Source: Capsicum annuum
Lineage: Eukaryota > Streptophyta > Magnoliopsida > Solanales > Solanaceae
Reading direction: 5' to 3'
Length of the DNA: 64,000 bases
Assembly: GCF_002878395.1 (NCBI RefSeq)
Contig: NC_061115.1
Span: 214,005,422-214,069,421, forward strand
A program made the translations under genes and the position numbers. Positions 12,761 through 24,723 of the stretch are shown here, in pieces (within the stretch, counting starts at the first letter, position 1; each line of letters starts with the position of its first letter). The notes under the pieces were generated by a model that ran no database searches, was not told where the DNA came from, and worked only from the letters and a program-made list of their open reading frames with translations.

Positions 12761-15700
12761 TCAGCTCATATAGCGGATGGCTGTACCGAGCCAGTCATCC
12801 GGTATGCCGCCCTTCAAGATTCCACTAAGGGCTTTCACTGAGTGGTCTGTTGCTGCCTGCATCAATTCAAATCTTAGCTCCCAGGAAAATAAATAAATGA
12901 ACTAGAATTTCCAGGAAAACATATTACCTTTGTTATGTAGACATCAATCCCAAGCTTAGCAATCATGGCGGCTTCTGTTATTTTTGTCACCATCCCGCCA
13001 GTTGTATCATGAGCAGCTACAGTGAATTCAACTGTTGATGAAAGATTCAGGAATGATGAATACCAAGTAAATAAATTGTCTCTGAGATAGTAGATGTTAG
13101 TGCCTTTATAAAGAGATGAGCAGCTAATCCAGCATGACACTGCCATCTCCAGTTGCAGTTTACAGTATATGCACAGATGTACATATGCTGCTGATTGCCA
13201 TATGCACAGAAGAGGTCAGTTCAGATTCTTTAGGTCTGGCTTAATGAAAGCTACGTTGGTATTCAAATGTATATTCGGTTCTCAGAGTAAGCAAATTACT
13301 CTTGATGTGATGATATAATTGTCCTGTACTGACCGGGCTTGCTTGTATCTTCCAATTTAGGTTTCACTACCGACCAGCTTCCATCTTCACGTACAGCTGC
13401 AACAAATAAACATAGTCCCGATATGATATAGCTTAGTGAAGGTGCTTTATAGAAAGTAGCATATTCAAAACAATAAACACAACTCTAGGGCTAAAATGGA
13501 GCATTTACCAATTTCCTGGATAAGTACGGCGCCAGGTTCTGCTGGTGGACGATCATATACGCCAAGAACATCCGTCTTTGCTCAAGAGGTATAGGATAAC
13601 ATTTATACAACACAATATCATGTTGATCAAAGATAAAGTATCACGAAGATGAGATGATCAATAGCAGCTTAAGTATCAGGCCAAGTTAGTGATTCTGTAT
13701 TCATTTTGTGCACAACTTGAAAGCACCTTGACACAAATGTGTTGTCCTGAGATGGACCTAGAAATAAAAGCAGTAGTGTCTTTTTCTAATATGCAAATAA
13801 ATTACAGGTTTTAAGGCAATGTTTCTAAAAAGAATGTAAATGGACCTTAATGTTTATGATGTCTTCTCATAAACCTACAGAGATATTTTAATAGAAGGAG
13901 CATTTGAACCTTTAGACTGTTTTTTCAATGTGACATTCCAGTCTTGAACATAATTTACATTCATGTTAAAATTAGGAACCTAGAAAGTCTTATGAGTAAC
14001 TAATTTGAATGTGTATTATGAAGATATTCTTATTTGCAAATCTACCGCATGAACATTATCAAAATGCACTCTCCTTTTCTTCTGATAAGGTAAAAGCGGG
14101 TTGAAAGCCTGAGGTCTCAGGTTCGAATCTCAAGAGACAAAAAGCACTAGGTGATTCTTCCCATCTATCCTAGCCACCTTGGTGGACAAATTACCTGATA
14201 TCTATTGCTGGTGGGAGGTGCAGGTATCCCGTGCATTTAGTCAAGGTGAACTAAAGCTGTCCTGGATGCCATGATTATCCGAAAAAAAAGTTATATCAAA
14301 ATGCACTCTCTACATAACATTGTGTTGGATACAAGAAAAACAACGAACTCTGGCTTTAGTTCAGCTGCTAAATGACGTATTATCACGTCTCCACTCAGGA
14401 TAGTGCATTCCTGAACAAGTGAATGGATTAAGTAAATGATCACCAAGTTAATGTTCAAATATACTTGAAAAACGCACCTGTAATGTATCCAAGACTGCAT
14501 CTCCGTGCAGAACCTGAAATTCAAATGAACTTGTGTTACGAAATTCTACGTCACAAATTAAAAAATTGAAACAATTGCAATAACAAAGTGACTAAATTAG
14601 GAAGTGATATTTTATTTCACTGATATGATATCTTATGAAAGAATAGTGAAGAAAAGCTTTATGAAGAACAATTTATAGAAGTGCTTCCTCGCAATGAAGA
14701 AAATGACTCAAAAGTGTTCGGACAAGGCAGAAAGGAAAACTAAGCTAAGGTACATGATACAAGCACGGATAGCACCAAATATGAGGATCCTTTTGAAATC
14801 ACAATAAGGACGCCAAGAGGAACTTGGATGGATCTTGTTGAGAAAAAAAGGAAGGACTTCCACCTATGGATGATAGCTTCGATCCCGAAGGAAGCTATCT
14901 ATCCGAGCTCCTCTTCGCGTCTTTATTGTGAGCTCAAAAGGATCCTCATAGTTGATGCTTTCTGTGCTCGTATCAGTACATTTGCAGAACAACATATTTT
15001 TTTATTTGCAAACATAATTTGGTTATTTCACACAGATTAACATTGTTATAATGAATATCACATTAATTCAAGAAAAAATTAATATTTTGACAAGCTCTTG
15101 GACGCACAGATAAATTAACTAGTAGTTACTTTCATATATAATTCAGTGATGAACTAGCATTAGCATTAGATAATCCCTTGTTCACAATTGTACTAAGACC
15201 TACTCAGGTTATGCTTGAATACAAAAATATGTGATTGTGAATCGTGATCTTTGGATATAAAGCTGAAGCTATAATTACACACTTATAGTTAATTCCACGT
15301 GTCATTAAATATATTGGCTTTAAATCTTGATATAACCCATATGGTTAATTATCAGCAAGTTTCATGCATATATACAATTGCAAGAGAGACAATCTTCACT
15401 GGTATTTTTCCTCATAAGAAGCATGAATTACAATTAAGGATCAAATTGTCCACCTCTTAAATTTCTTGGTAATGTTTAAATATCATGAACCAAATCTTTT
15501 TGTGACAAAAGATAGATAAAAAACACTTCCGTGCCTTTAGAGCTTTAACTCTCAACCGACACCTGCTCCTACATGAGAATTAAATGTATCCCTTCTCCTT
15601 ATAGTAGTGAATAGCAGAGAGTTAACACTTTGTTCAAGTTATATTCATAGATGGAAACAGAGGCGGCCTGGGTTCTGAATTTGAAGACAAGAACATAAAA

Positions 15701-18700
15701 GGTGAAGAAAATATAATGTTGCTAGTAGGTTTCGAACTCACAACCACAAGGGTCGAGGGATCTGCAGTCCACCCGGGCACCACTGAGCTGCCTAATTATC
15801 TTTTAATGTGGGTTCACATGCAGTAATTATATATTTATCTTCTTGATTTTTCAATAAAAATATAGAGTCTACACGAAAGCTATTGGGTTCACCCCTGATA
15901 CGGGTACGATCATGATCGGGGTTCAATGCGTCAAGACTCGAGCTCGGGGGCTGCCCATCCAAGGAACAAGCTTGGAAGTGTAGAGAACAAGTCCCACAAG
16001 CTCCAAAACTGTTCACTGTTCATCCACGTTCGCTGGTCATCCGCCCTTTGCAAGGGTTTTTTAGTCATTTGTAATAAGTTAACCTAGGTATAAATAGAAC
16101 CTCATTAGGTCATTTTTGGCAGATTTTCGGAGAATATATTTTGTAGCCTCTTTGAGAGTCTTTAGCAAGGTGGAATCCTTGGACAAAGTGGAATCCTTGT
16201 GTTGATCATTTGCTTAGAAACGGAGATTACTTGGGAATTCTGGTTCCCTTGAGGTCACGTAAGAGATAGGTTTAGGTTGTGTGTGATATTAAAGGTCCAA
16301 GAGTGGAATAAGCTTTGGGGTTGTTAATATTATACCATCCCTTTGTCTATCTATCTATCTATCTTTACTTTCTTGTAATCGTTTGTCTATATCTAGTGTA
16401 ATCCGTTTGTGTTCTTGTCTTGTAACCGTGTGTTGTTGTTATTGCATCTTGTTCATCAAGTGTTGTTGCTGTTTTAGTGTGTTTTACTCTTGATATCACT
16501 TCCCTTCTTGTTGTTCTTGCGAATCCGAGAGAGGTCATCAAAAGGGTCATCAAGTGAGGGATGTGGACTATTTTGAGACGCATTGTGGATTGTTTTGTGA
16601 CGAATTGTGGACTGATTTTTGCTAATCTTTAATGTGTTTGTTGTTTTCGTGTTGTTTGCTTAGTAGCTCTTGATGGGTACAAAGGTGAATGAAGCTGAAA
16701 TGCCTAGTTGGGTTTAATCCATCATGGCAAGGCTTCATGCCATAGATAGGCGAATAATGGACAGAATGAAAGGAAGATTGGACCGGACGGAAGGCTCTCT
16801 GTGCAAGAAGTTGGATAGCTTGATAGAGCATCCAAGCCTTCCTAATCAAATTCCCGTGTGTGGCCATGCTCCACATGAGCTACAAGGTAATCAAACTAAC
16901 TTTTGCACTCTAGTGAATGAGGATAATAGCCAACTAAGTGTGAATGATAGTTTATCTTTAAGTGAGCCGAATGTGCCTTCATTTTGTGATGAAAATGTAC
17001 AACTTGAGATTGTGGATACACTAGTTGATTCACCTAGTGTTGAAGCCATAGTGGAAAGTGGCAGTACATTGTCTTATGGAAGTCATGAAGACCAACTTGT
17101 GTGTGAAAATGATGATGTTGAACATGTTGGCCGAATGACTAAGGATGACCCTCTAGTTGTTTTTGTTATTGACCATGATAGTATAGAGGGGACATTTGAT
17201 CATTATTGTAGTAGTATTGGGGTAAGGAAGTGTATTCCCAACCCATGCCATGGACACTCTACCCATTTGATTTCGGTGATCATTTGAAGTGTGGTGATGA
17301 GGATGTCTTTTGGAATGCCTTGAATGTGCATGGAATGTATGGCTTTCCTCTCTCGGCTTTCAAGTCTAATTGTTGTTCCAAGAAGAGTCTATGTTTTCCA
17401 CTTGATAAGCGACGTATGTTCCTTGTTTCTTGTCACACTTATGTGGATAAACTAGTTGATTCTCCCTTGGTAGGGTATTCGGGTAAGAGGGATGTTTGGG
17501 TATATGTGAAGTTTGAGCCACCTTGGCAAGATGCTATGATTGATTACACTAATCCTAACCCTCATACCTTGAGGAACTTTTGTTTGCTTGTCCTTCCTAT
17601 TGCTTTGCAAGGTTCGAATTCGAGGACGAATCCTTTCTAAGGAGGGGAGGATGATACGGGTACGATCATGATCGGAGTTCAATGCGTCAAGACTCGAGCT
17701 CGGGGGCTGCCCATCCAAGGAACAAGCTTTGAAGTGTAGAGAACAAGTCCCACAAGCTCCAAAACTGTTCACTGTTCATCCACGTTCACTGTTCATCCGC
17801 CCTTTGCAAGGGTTTTTTAGTCATTTGTAATAAGTTAACCTAGGTATAAATAGAACCTCATTAGGTCAATTTTGGGAGATTTTTGGAGAATATATTTTGT
17901 AGCCTCTTTGAGAGTCTTTAGCAAGGTGGAATCCTTGGACAAGGTGGAATCCTTGTGCTGATCATTTGCTTAGAAACGGAAATTACTTGGGAATTCTGGT
18001 TCCTTGAGGTCACGTAAGAGATAGGTTTAGGTTGTGTGTGATATTAACAGTCCTCCTTGACATGAAAGGCCCAAACATCATCAGGAACCTACCTACTCAA
18101 TGCACATTCCTAATGATGTGCTTGTCTAAGAAAATGGACAGGGAAGATATCAGGGTAAAGGTGTGAATATGGTCACGAAGTCTCTGCTTCACATGAAAAC
18201 ACTAAAATTGGAAAAATTGTGTTGCCAAGAAGATATCTATATGTGCAAAAATTTACGACAGTTTCAGGCTAAACACAAAAGTTTAAACTTACAGGTATAA
18301 AACCATAATCAATAGCTTTAATGACCATGGAAATATCAGCCTTCGTCATCTGCAAAAGCACAAGTTGCCAAATTAAACAATTTCACGGCAAGGAACAATT
18401 CTGTTTTCTCAAAAGAGCTTAAAGATATAGCAATATATCCATTGAAAAATGGTCTTCATTTCGCCTTCTAACATTTCTTTGGCATGTTGACCAACCACAT
18501 GAGAATGGAGACATTCCGATCGAAGGAATACCCTCTGTAATAACAAAAAACATTTGTTAGGGATCCACAGATGAGAGACATGCATAAAATTGTGATCTAG
18601 GGCATGATTAAGTAATCTCTGAGGGGGGTAATCAAGTAAGCTCTTCAAGGTGAAAATATGCATCTAGGATGAATCACTAACAAACCTTGTATCTGAAGAC

Positions 18701-21195
18701 CTGTAATTTTTTTGTGGGATGACTGGATGGACAGCTATCAAGTACTATGGAGATTAACAACAGGACTTGATTAATTAGGATGTTAGCTTCATAAAGAGTG
18801 ATGTGGCAACTTAAAAGCAGATACTAAACCAATTTAGGCCCTCATAACATCTTCTGCAGAACAAAACAGCCCCTCCAATCTGATAAGATGATTGCCTATG
18901 GCCTTCACAATGTCTGTTCCAATCATATTTCTGATCATTCAATAAAGCCGTTGGGCTACAAGAGAGATTCTCAGCACTTCAACTACAACAACATACCCAC
19001 TGTAATCCCACTTAAACATCCAAATTCATTTCAAGTCCCAACCCTACCCAAAGCGAGACCCAATGAGGTAAATGGAGTGCAAATGTGAAAATACTACGTA
19101 TTATGTTACCAGTTAACATTTAATTAAGATAAGATCTCTATTTCTAGACAATCTTAGAGGCTAATGGCATGGAAAAGAAATTGTTACAAGTACCTCTTGC
19201 TAGGGCTCTAACGATTTCAAGATTGAGGGATGTGACCTGCAATAAAGAAAAATAAGTATTATGTCACATATCACCTGAGAGTCAAAGCAAAACATCAAAA
19301 GAGATCATCGCACGGAGACGAAGAAGTCTAATAAGTAATTAGGTCATAATCACTTAATTTGGTTCAGTAAACACCAAATTTGTCATTCCCTGAATAATCT
19401 AAATAGACATCTCTCAGGAGCGTAGTGGATAAGGTCAAGCAGATAAGAAATTGAGCATGGAAGTTTAGCATCCATAAGGTCCTGGAAATATGTCCAAAAC
19501 AAGAGGAGGATAAAGACACATGCATGAACTATTGCGTGTAATGTTTGTGACCTAAATGAAAGGCCATGGAACATAGGAATGCAAAAAAGAAAACAGGGTA
19601 GAGGTAAATATTTCACTGGCTTCTGCAACGGCACTGCTAGTCCTAAGTTACAAGCAGACGGTAAAAAGGAATAAACACAAAATATCAGCTACGTAATAGA
19701 GCTGAAATATGTGTCAGGCGGAACGAAAATATTGCTTGAAAACGGAAAGGTGAGGGCTGGATCTTACTGAAATTCTTGTAGCAACAAAACCGGCCTTTAC
19801 AAGAGGTCGGCTTAGTCCACCCTTATGAACCCCGGACTTGCTAGCTTGAAAGTGTCCAAAGGAACCTGAAGGCAATGAGGGCAACATCAGAGGATCACGA
19901 GTTTACTTGAAACTAAAATCTAGATTGTCCTTCTAGAGCACCAAAATTGGTTCGATTTATGTTTACTTATTTCATAATTCAAAGATTTTTGCAATGGCTA
20001 ATGAACTTTACTAATCCTGCTAATGACTAAACACACTCAAGTAATATTAACCTGCTCCATGAACAACAATAAAACTTTCTGAATCCCCTGCTGGTTGATC
20101 ACTGAAATCATCAATGAAACTTGGAGCTTCAGACTGTCCCGGCCTTCTACTCCAATCCATTCCAAGAACATTTGCAGAAGTAGAATCCGGAACAAATGCT
20201 TGACGAAGATGGGATGACACTTCCTTAAGATTCTCCTCATCTATAGTCTCCAATTTATGTTTACTTGTGATGGCTGCACCTCCTGAACTAAAAAGTAAAC
20301 AAATAATACATATGACATGCTAATAAGTAGGGAAAATTTTCTATCCCCATGTTCACACCAACTTGATGTCACTAACCATGGCCTGTTACGAGTAACCTAA
20401 AATAGTTCAATACAACCTCAGCAGAAAGCATCAACGGCTCCATTCTAATTATTAAGTTGTATTACACTGACCAGCATATTTTTTTCCACAGTTAGTTAAA
20501 ATCAATCAATCAATCAACTACATATCAATGCTGAACTGGTTGAGCTCGTCGTAGTGGAAAATCAATTAAAAGTGTTCAAGATTTAATATTTGATGTATGG
20601 AAATTAATTTTTGACCTATATGCTTCGTACGATTTTTCTCTATATGTATAATTTTTCAATGAAAGGTGTTCAACACCCTTCACTACATGTGACTGCGGCA
20701 CTGGTCGCCTACACGTATCCTGTGTTAAGTCAAAGGATTCATCTGGCTTGAATATTTTACAGTGGCTGTCAACCCTCTTTTATAGATAGATTTTTATCAC
20801 AAAATTAGTGGCAATTGAAAAGTAGCACAACTCTTTAGACCCATTTTGACTCATCAGACAATTTCTAACTCTACTTAGACCCACTTCAAACCATCAGGAT
20901 AAAGTAATAAACAATTCACTACAAAAAATGACTATTTTCCCAATAACATTTCTCATATAAATTTGGATTGAATCAGTGGGAAACGAAAAAATACTAGTGA
21001 TAGCACAAATTTCCCATTGAATGCGGTGGGAAAAAAACTCTATTTCTAGTAGTGAATACTCAAGATCTCGAACATTGGTTGGAAAAGCAAACTGGCAACT
21101 CTAATTAAATGTAGAAGAGCAAGAGAAAAGAATTGTTCACCGAGTTTGACGATGCAGCGAACACGTTTGGCGAAGCAAGTTTCCTTCTGCTCCAT
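12761..21195 (-). CDS. IPK: Isopentenyl phosphate kinase, 12 exons, complete
   Basis: Exons by eye: 21195-21141, 20282-20052, 19865-19768, 19236-19194, 18534-18473, 18349-18293, 14513-14478, 14410-14333, 13575-13509, 13396-13334, 13031-12928, 12856-12761. All introns are GT-AG and all phases join, giving 329 residues, close to the length known for plant IPK. The enzyme uses ATP to phosphorylate isopentenyl (and dimethylallyl) phosphate to the diphosphate, feeding cytosolic isoprenoid synthesis. Visible motifs of the amino acid kinase fold: VKLGGAAIT (16-24), HGAGSFGHF (93-101) with the IPK-type His at 100, GMSPFSCGW (149-157), LHGDAVLD (184-191), ILSGDVIIRHL, TDVLGVYDRPP (221-231) and DTTGGM with Lys280. 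The ATG at 21,195 is the first Met in frame. Intron 6 (3.8 kb) carries an LTR element. There is no frameshift, so the gene looks functional. Confidence 0.95.
14090..14295 (+). mobile_element. TS-like tRNA-derived SINE in IPK intron 8
   Basis: Contains a Pol III B-box-like CAGGTTCGAATCTC, then CACCTTGGTGGACA and the tobacco-TS-type 3' part GGTGGGAGGTGCAGGTATCC, GTCAAGGTGAACTAAAGCTG and GCCATGATTATCCG, ending in a short A run. It is antisense to IPK and not in an exon. Confidence 0.75.
14600..15650. other. IPK intron 6, unassigned part
   Basis: No gene is supported. A stretch near 14,790-14,960 has higher GC (GCTATCTATCCGAGCTCC, GAGCTCAAAAGGATCCTC) and may be an unidentified repeat fragment. 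The remainder is AT-rich intron. Confidence 0.4.
15660..15800 (-). mobile_element. tRNA-derived SINE fragment in IPK intron 6
   Basis: On the minus strand there is an A-box-like AGCTCAGTGGTGCCCGGGTG and, about 50 bp on, a B-box-like GTGAGTTCGAAACC. The spacing and order fit a Pol III promoter. The body beyond the B box decays. The family was not assigned. Confidence 0.6.
15896..18047 (+). mobile_element. Non-autonomous LTR retrotransposon, 2.15 kb, in IPK intron 6
   Basis: Direct repeats of about 397 bp (15,896-16,292 and 17,652-18,047) start with TGATACGGGTACGATCATGA and are nearly identical, which suggests a recent insertion. A polypurine tract, AAGGAGGGGAGGA, abuts the right LTR at 17,639-17,651. 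The interior encodes only a gag-like or unknown protein; no protease, reverse transcriptase or integrase is present. Transcription is opposite to IPK. I could not find a clean target duplication: the left flank ends in ACCCC, and after the right repeat comes CAGTC. The first few bases after the right repeat may belong to the LTR (TTAACA). Confidence 0.85.
16724..17640 (+). pseudogene. Frameshifted internal ORF of the 2.15-kb LTR element
   Basis: Two overlapping frames (16,724-17,287 and 17,230-17,640) appear to be one protein of roughly 300 residues broken by a frameshift between 17,230 and 17,287. An earlier ATG at 16,674 is cut by a stop after 14 codons. The first part is acidic and low in motifs (LVDSPSVEAIVESGSTLSYG). 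The second contains CGDEDVFWNALNVHG, FKSNCCSKKSLCF and VWVYVKFEPPWQDAM. It ends with GSNSRTNPF just before the polypurine tract, the usual place for a pol C-terminus in gypsy elements. No catalytic motif is visible, and I do not recognise a domain. Confidence 0.6.
20917..21054. mobile_element. Small CACTA-type MITE in IPK intron 1
   Basis: A 138-bp element with CACTACAAAAAATG at the left and CTATTTCTAGTAGTG at the right, the inverted CACTA ends of the En/Spm superfamily. Subterminal TTTCCC and GGGAAA words are also inverted. The flanking trinucleotides are ATT and AAT, so a direct 3-bp duplication is not clear. Confidence 0.7.
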
Positions 21196-21277
21196 TTCTT
21201 CTTTAGTTGCTGCTGTTACTGCCACTTTAAAAAACACTTTCACTGCTTTCTTCAGTGACTTGACTGACACTTGGATG

Positions 21278-21740
21278 TAGGGGGTGTGCAGTCGGTTTGG
21301 TTCGATTTTTTGTGTTATTGGTTCGGTTTATCAATTTTTTATTTTTAAATATGTAAAACTAATAACTAACCAATAAGATATTTTCTTATGGTTTTCGATT
21401 TACCGATTTTTGATCCTTAACGATTTGATTTTCGATTTAATCAATAAGAAAATACTTATAAAATAAAAATAGTAACAACTAACATAAAAAAATAAAATCT
21501 TAATTACCGTCAAAACCTATGCAATGCATTTTAGTTTACAAGAATCTTCAAACTTGAAATGAATGTTAGATAGTAAAAAAATTGAATCCTAATTGTTGGA
21601 AATTATAAATGTTTTAAGCTTTTTGTTACGATAATAGCCGAACTTTATATTGCACCTTTGTTGCCCTGAATAGGTTAATACTTTGTGAAGAATTAGTAAT
21701 GCATATAATCTATATACATACACATATCTATCTATCTATC

Positions 21741-21803
<63 letters not shown>

Positions 21804-21991
21804 AGAGAGAGATTATTGGGTTATCGGTTTAATCGATAGCCCAATAAACTAAAATTGATACCGAACCATTTACCCAATAATTTTGTTTATAAAATCAATA
21901 AAAAATCGTTAACCCGATAACCCAATATCAATAACTCAATAATATTTTTATCGGTTTGATTTATCGATCGGTTCGATTTTTGCACAGCCCT
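21278..21991. mobile_element. MITE with 9-bp target duplication just upstream of IPK
   Basis: A 714-bp element flanked by ACTTGGATG at 21,269-21,277 and 21,992-22,000. Its ends are inverted (TAGGGGGTGTGCA... against ...TGCACAGCCCT) and continue into GGTTTGGTTCGATTTTT-like subterminal repeats. Its centre holds a TATC/GATA microsatellite (21,727-21,800) that is itself inverted around TCTAGATAG. The 9-bp duplication suggests Mutator-like mobilisation. It separates the IPK start, 83 bp away, from the original promoter. Confidence 0.8.
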
Positions 21992-22000
21992 ACTTGGATG

Positions 22001-22960
22001 GTTGTTTCCATGGTATTGTATTGTATAATAACCATAACCATAACCATAAACGAAGTTTGTTTTAATTGTTTATTAAAATATTAGTTTAACGGCGCATGCC
22101 GGCACGTATAAGTTTAATTATTTAAAATTAGATGATTTTATTTATTGTAAAGATTTTTAATAAAGTGCAAAAAGTTCAAATCATTTCTCAAAGATCTTCC
22201 ACACTTTAATATAATAATGTAAATATAACATATATTTTATTGTAAGCACATATACATTTTACCATCAGAAATTTTAAGTGGTTAATTTATCAGAAGTTTC
22301 AAGTGGTTAATTGATCGTTACTTAAGTGGTTAATTTATCAGATGTTTCAAGTGGTTAATTGATCGTTACTTTTGCGTTTGTCACGCGGTACCTTTTTTCT
22401 TTGCTGCTAGATGCTAAGAGAGACGCATCGGTTTGAACCATATTTGTAGTACGATTATTTTCTTATTATCTTTTCTATATTAAAAGTTATTTCTTATTTT
22501 TAAAGTTAAATCTTTACAAAATCTTTGATTACTTAAAACTTTTAAAAATTTGGTAATTCTTATATTTTTTCTTATTCCAACGTTTTTATATTTATTTCTA
22601 TATTTTTTAAAATTTTCTTAAAATCAACTTTATTTGATTTAGAATTCTCAAACTAATGAAAAATGTATTACTTGTCATTAATTCAGATGATTTCTAATAA
22701 GAAAACGTTTTACTATTTGGTAAGAAGCCCCAAAAAGAAGATAACGTTCTTTTTGCAAGTTAGCCCCAACAAATTATGATTTAGTGGACAGTAAAGTGTA
22801 CTATTAACAATTTCTATTGCTAAATAATAAAAATGTATTACTAACTCTATGATCAAATGAAGGATTAGCAAAAAGTATTGTTAATTAGCTCGGGATATTA
22901 AGCAATTGATAAGCGATGAATTTTATCACTAATTGATAAGCAATACTATCTATAAAAAAC
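22001..22960. other. Boundary spacer between IPK promoter and MADS block
   Basis: 22,001-22,130 is probably the displaced IPK upstream region (it includes CCATAACCATAACCATAA). From about 22,262 to 22,375 an approximately 49-bp unit, AGTGGTTAATT(T/G)ATC..., is duplicated in tandem. From about 22,715 the sequence matches MADS-block spacer (AAGAAGCCCCAAAAAG, also at 12,083). No coding region is seen. Confidence 0.5.
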
Positions 22961-22962
22961 AA

Positions 22963-23327
22963 CTAAGAGATAATTTGTTGATGTGCCTCTAACATCAAAA
23001 TCGCTATTTTGACCAATATTAATCTTTGTTGTTGGCTCGACACTACAGAGAAATAATGAAAGTTGAGAAATCTGAGATTGTTGATTAATTTGTTTGAAGG
23101 ATAGATTTCGTGCTCCTCTAACTTTTTGGACCTTTCATCCGTACTATAACTTAAATACCTTGTGAGTATGACTTTAGAATAAGTTTCGTTTGGCCACATT
23201 TTCGGAATGGTTTCTCCGAGACAAGAAATGATTAATGTAACAGGTACATCAGATAGATAGGGAGGATAGATAGTTTTTTTGCTTTGATGAACAAACTATC
23301 TATTCTTTCACCTAAATTTCTGGTCAT
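22963..23327 (-). pseudogene. Decayed MADS-like gene, copy 2
   Basis: Starts at ATG 23,327 in the same context as the other copies, with a recognisable beginning (NLGERIDSLFIKAKKLS), then shifts frame before the CLGETIP(K/T)-like segment. The next frame holds the WPNE motif and the SYSTDERSKKLEEHE stretch. The helix after it is truncated: about 130 bp of the middle found in the other copies is missing, and a glutamine-rich tail follows directly. This is a clear relic of the same family, closest to the 24,724 copy. Confidence 0.75.
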
Positions 23328-23339
23328 ATTTGGTACACA

Positions 23340-24715
23340 AACAAAAGAAGATAGGGTAAATTTCATCTATATATAGTAGATGTTGAAATCATTTTGGCAA
23401 GTTCGTATATTTACTTCTGAACCTCCTTCAGTCGAAATGCGCAAAAACTGACCCAAATATCACGATTATAAAAAAAAATGTAACAACCTACCAACTAGAT
23501 CGCCTATATGGCCGCAACCCAAGAATTAGGTTGCGAGTATCCATTATTTTCTTCTGTTGTAAACAAACTAACTACTCTTTTATTCTTGATGATTTTTCTT
23601 ACGCTTTCACTACAATTTATCAAATAGTGTAACCTATATAAATTAGGCATGATTGGTACTCACCAAAAAGATATTTTTTTTGTGCCCAAAAAAAAAAGAG
23701 CACTTCCTTTTAAAAATTTGTGATTTGAGTATATTAGGGTGTGATTTAATGGTCAATATGTAATAAAAAAAAAATTTAGTGATGAATAACTTTTATTGCT
23801 AAACAACAAAAATTTACTACTTATTCTATTCAAGCGAAAGATTATCAATGAGTACTGTTAGTTTTGAGCTATTTAGCGAAGCGATGGATTTCAACACCAT
23901 TCTTTTTTTACTTTCTAGTAGCTAGAGGAGAATTGTGGGTTTTAAATTGAAATTCTATGAAAGCGACAAAATACTACTTGATGATTTCTTTTCATATGCC
24001 TAAACCTTGGGGGGGTTGGGGGGGGGGGGTAAAGTTATCCGATATCTATGTGGTAGATTGTATCGATTATCCGATTTAATAGTGAAGGGTAAAAGCTTAT
24101 CAGGTGTTTACACGGACTAAATATAGACATGTCATAATTAATAGATACAATGAAGAAAAATAACATAATAATTAAACATGATTAAATAATAACTCTATAT
24201 TTAAACACACACACACAATATATATAATAGACATATCATAATTAACAAATATAATGAAGAAAAATAACATAATAATTAAACATGGTTAAATAATAACTCT
24301 ATCTTTACACATATATATGTGTATATATTTATATACGTATGTATATATTTATGTATGTATATATAATAGAAGAGCATCAAGTATAAATGGACAATGAGAT
24401 TGGTCTATCACATCAGTTTTGAAAATTTGTTACTAATTTGAAACTCAATCGGTAATATATTGCACAATTTATAAAAATTCAATGTCCTTATAAATATTTA
24501 TTCACATAAAAAGAAATAGTACATGATTGAAATGTGATTTAATAGATCCTCAAATATTATTATATATCGATAAGGTGACTGAATAACACTAGTACATTTC
24601 TTCCTACTAGCATAGCAAAACACACATTATTATTAAAACAACATGAAATAATAATAAACGACGAGCGACAATATAGAAATAGAGAATACTATTTATGAAT
24701 AACAACATGAGAAAA
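23340..24715. other. MADS-block spacer with a tandem duplication and a poly-G run
   Basis: No gene is supported. It resembles 3,290-3,790 in order (GATGATTTTT, AGAGCACTT, TTAGCTA-type words, then CGATTTAATA). An approximately 108-bp segment containing AATGAAGAAAAATAACATAA is duplicated at 24,123-24,212 and 24,230-24,312, separated by a CA/TA microsatellite. A G-rich run is at 24,009-24,030. Confidence 0.5.
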
Positions 24716-24723
24716 AATAAAAA

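Noticed and set aside
21141..21270. Longer N-terminus for IPK beginning at 21,270
   Set aside because: That start is GTG, not ATG, and it abuts the MITE target duplication. The first ATG in frame is 21,195 and gives a normal-length protein.
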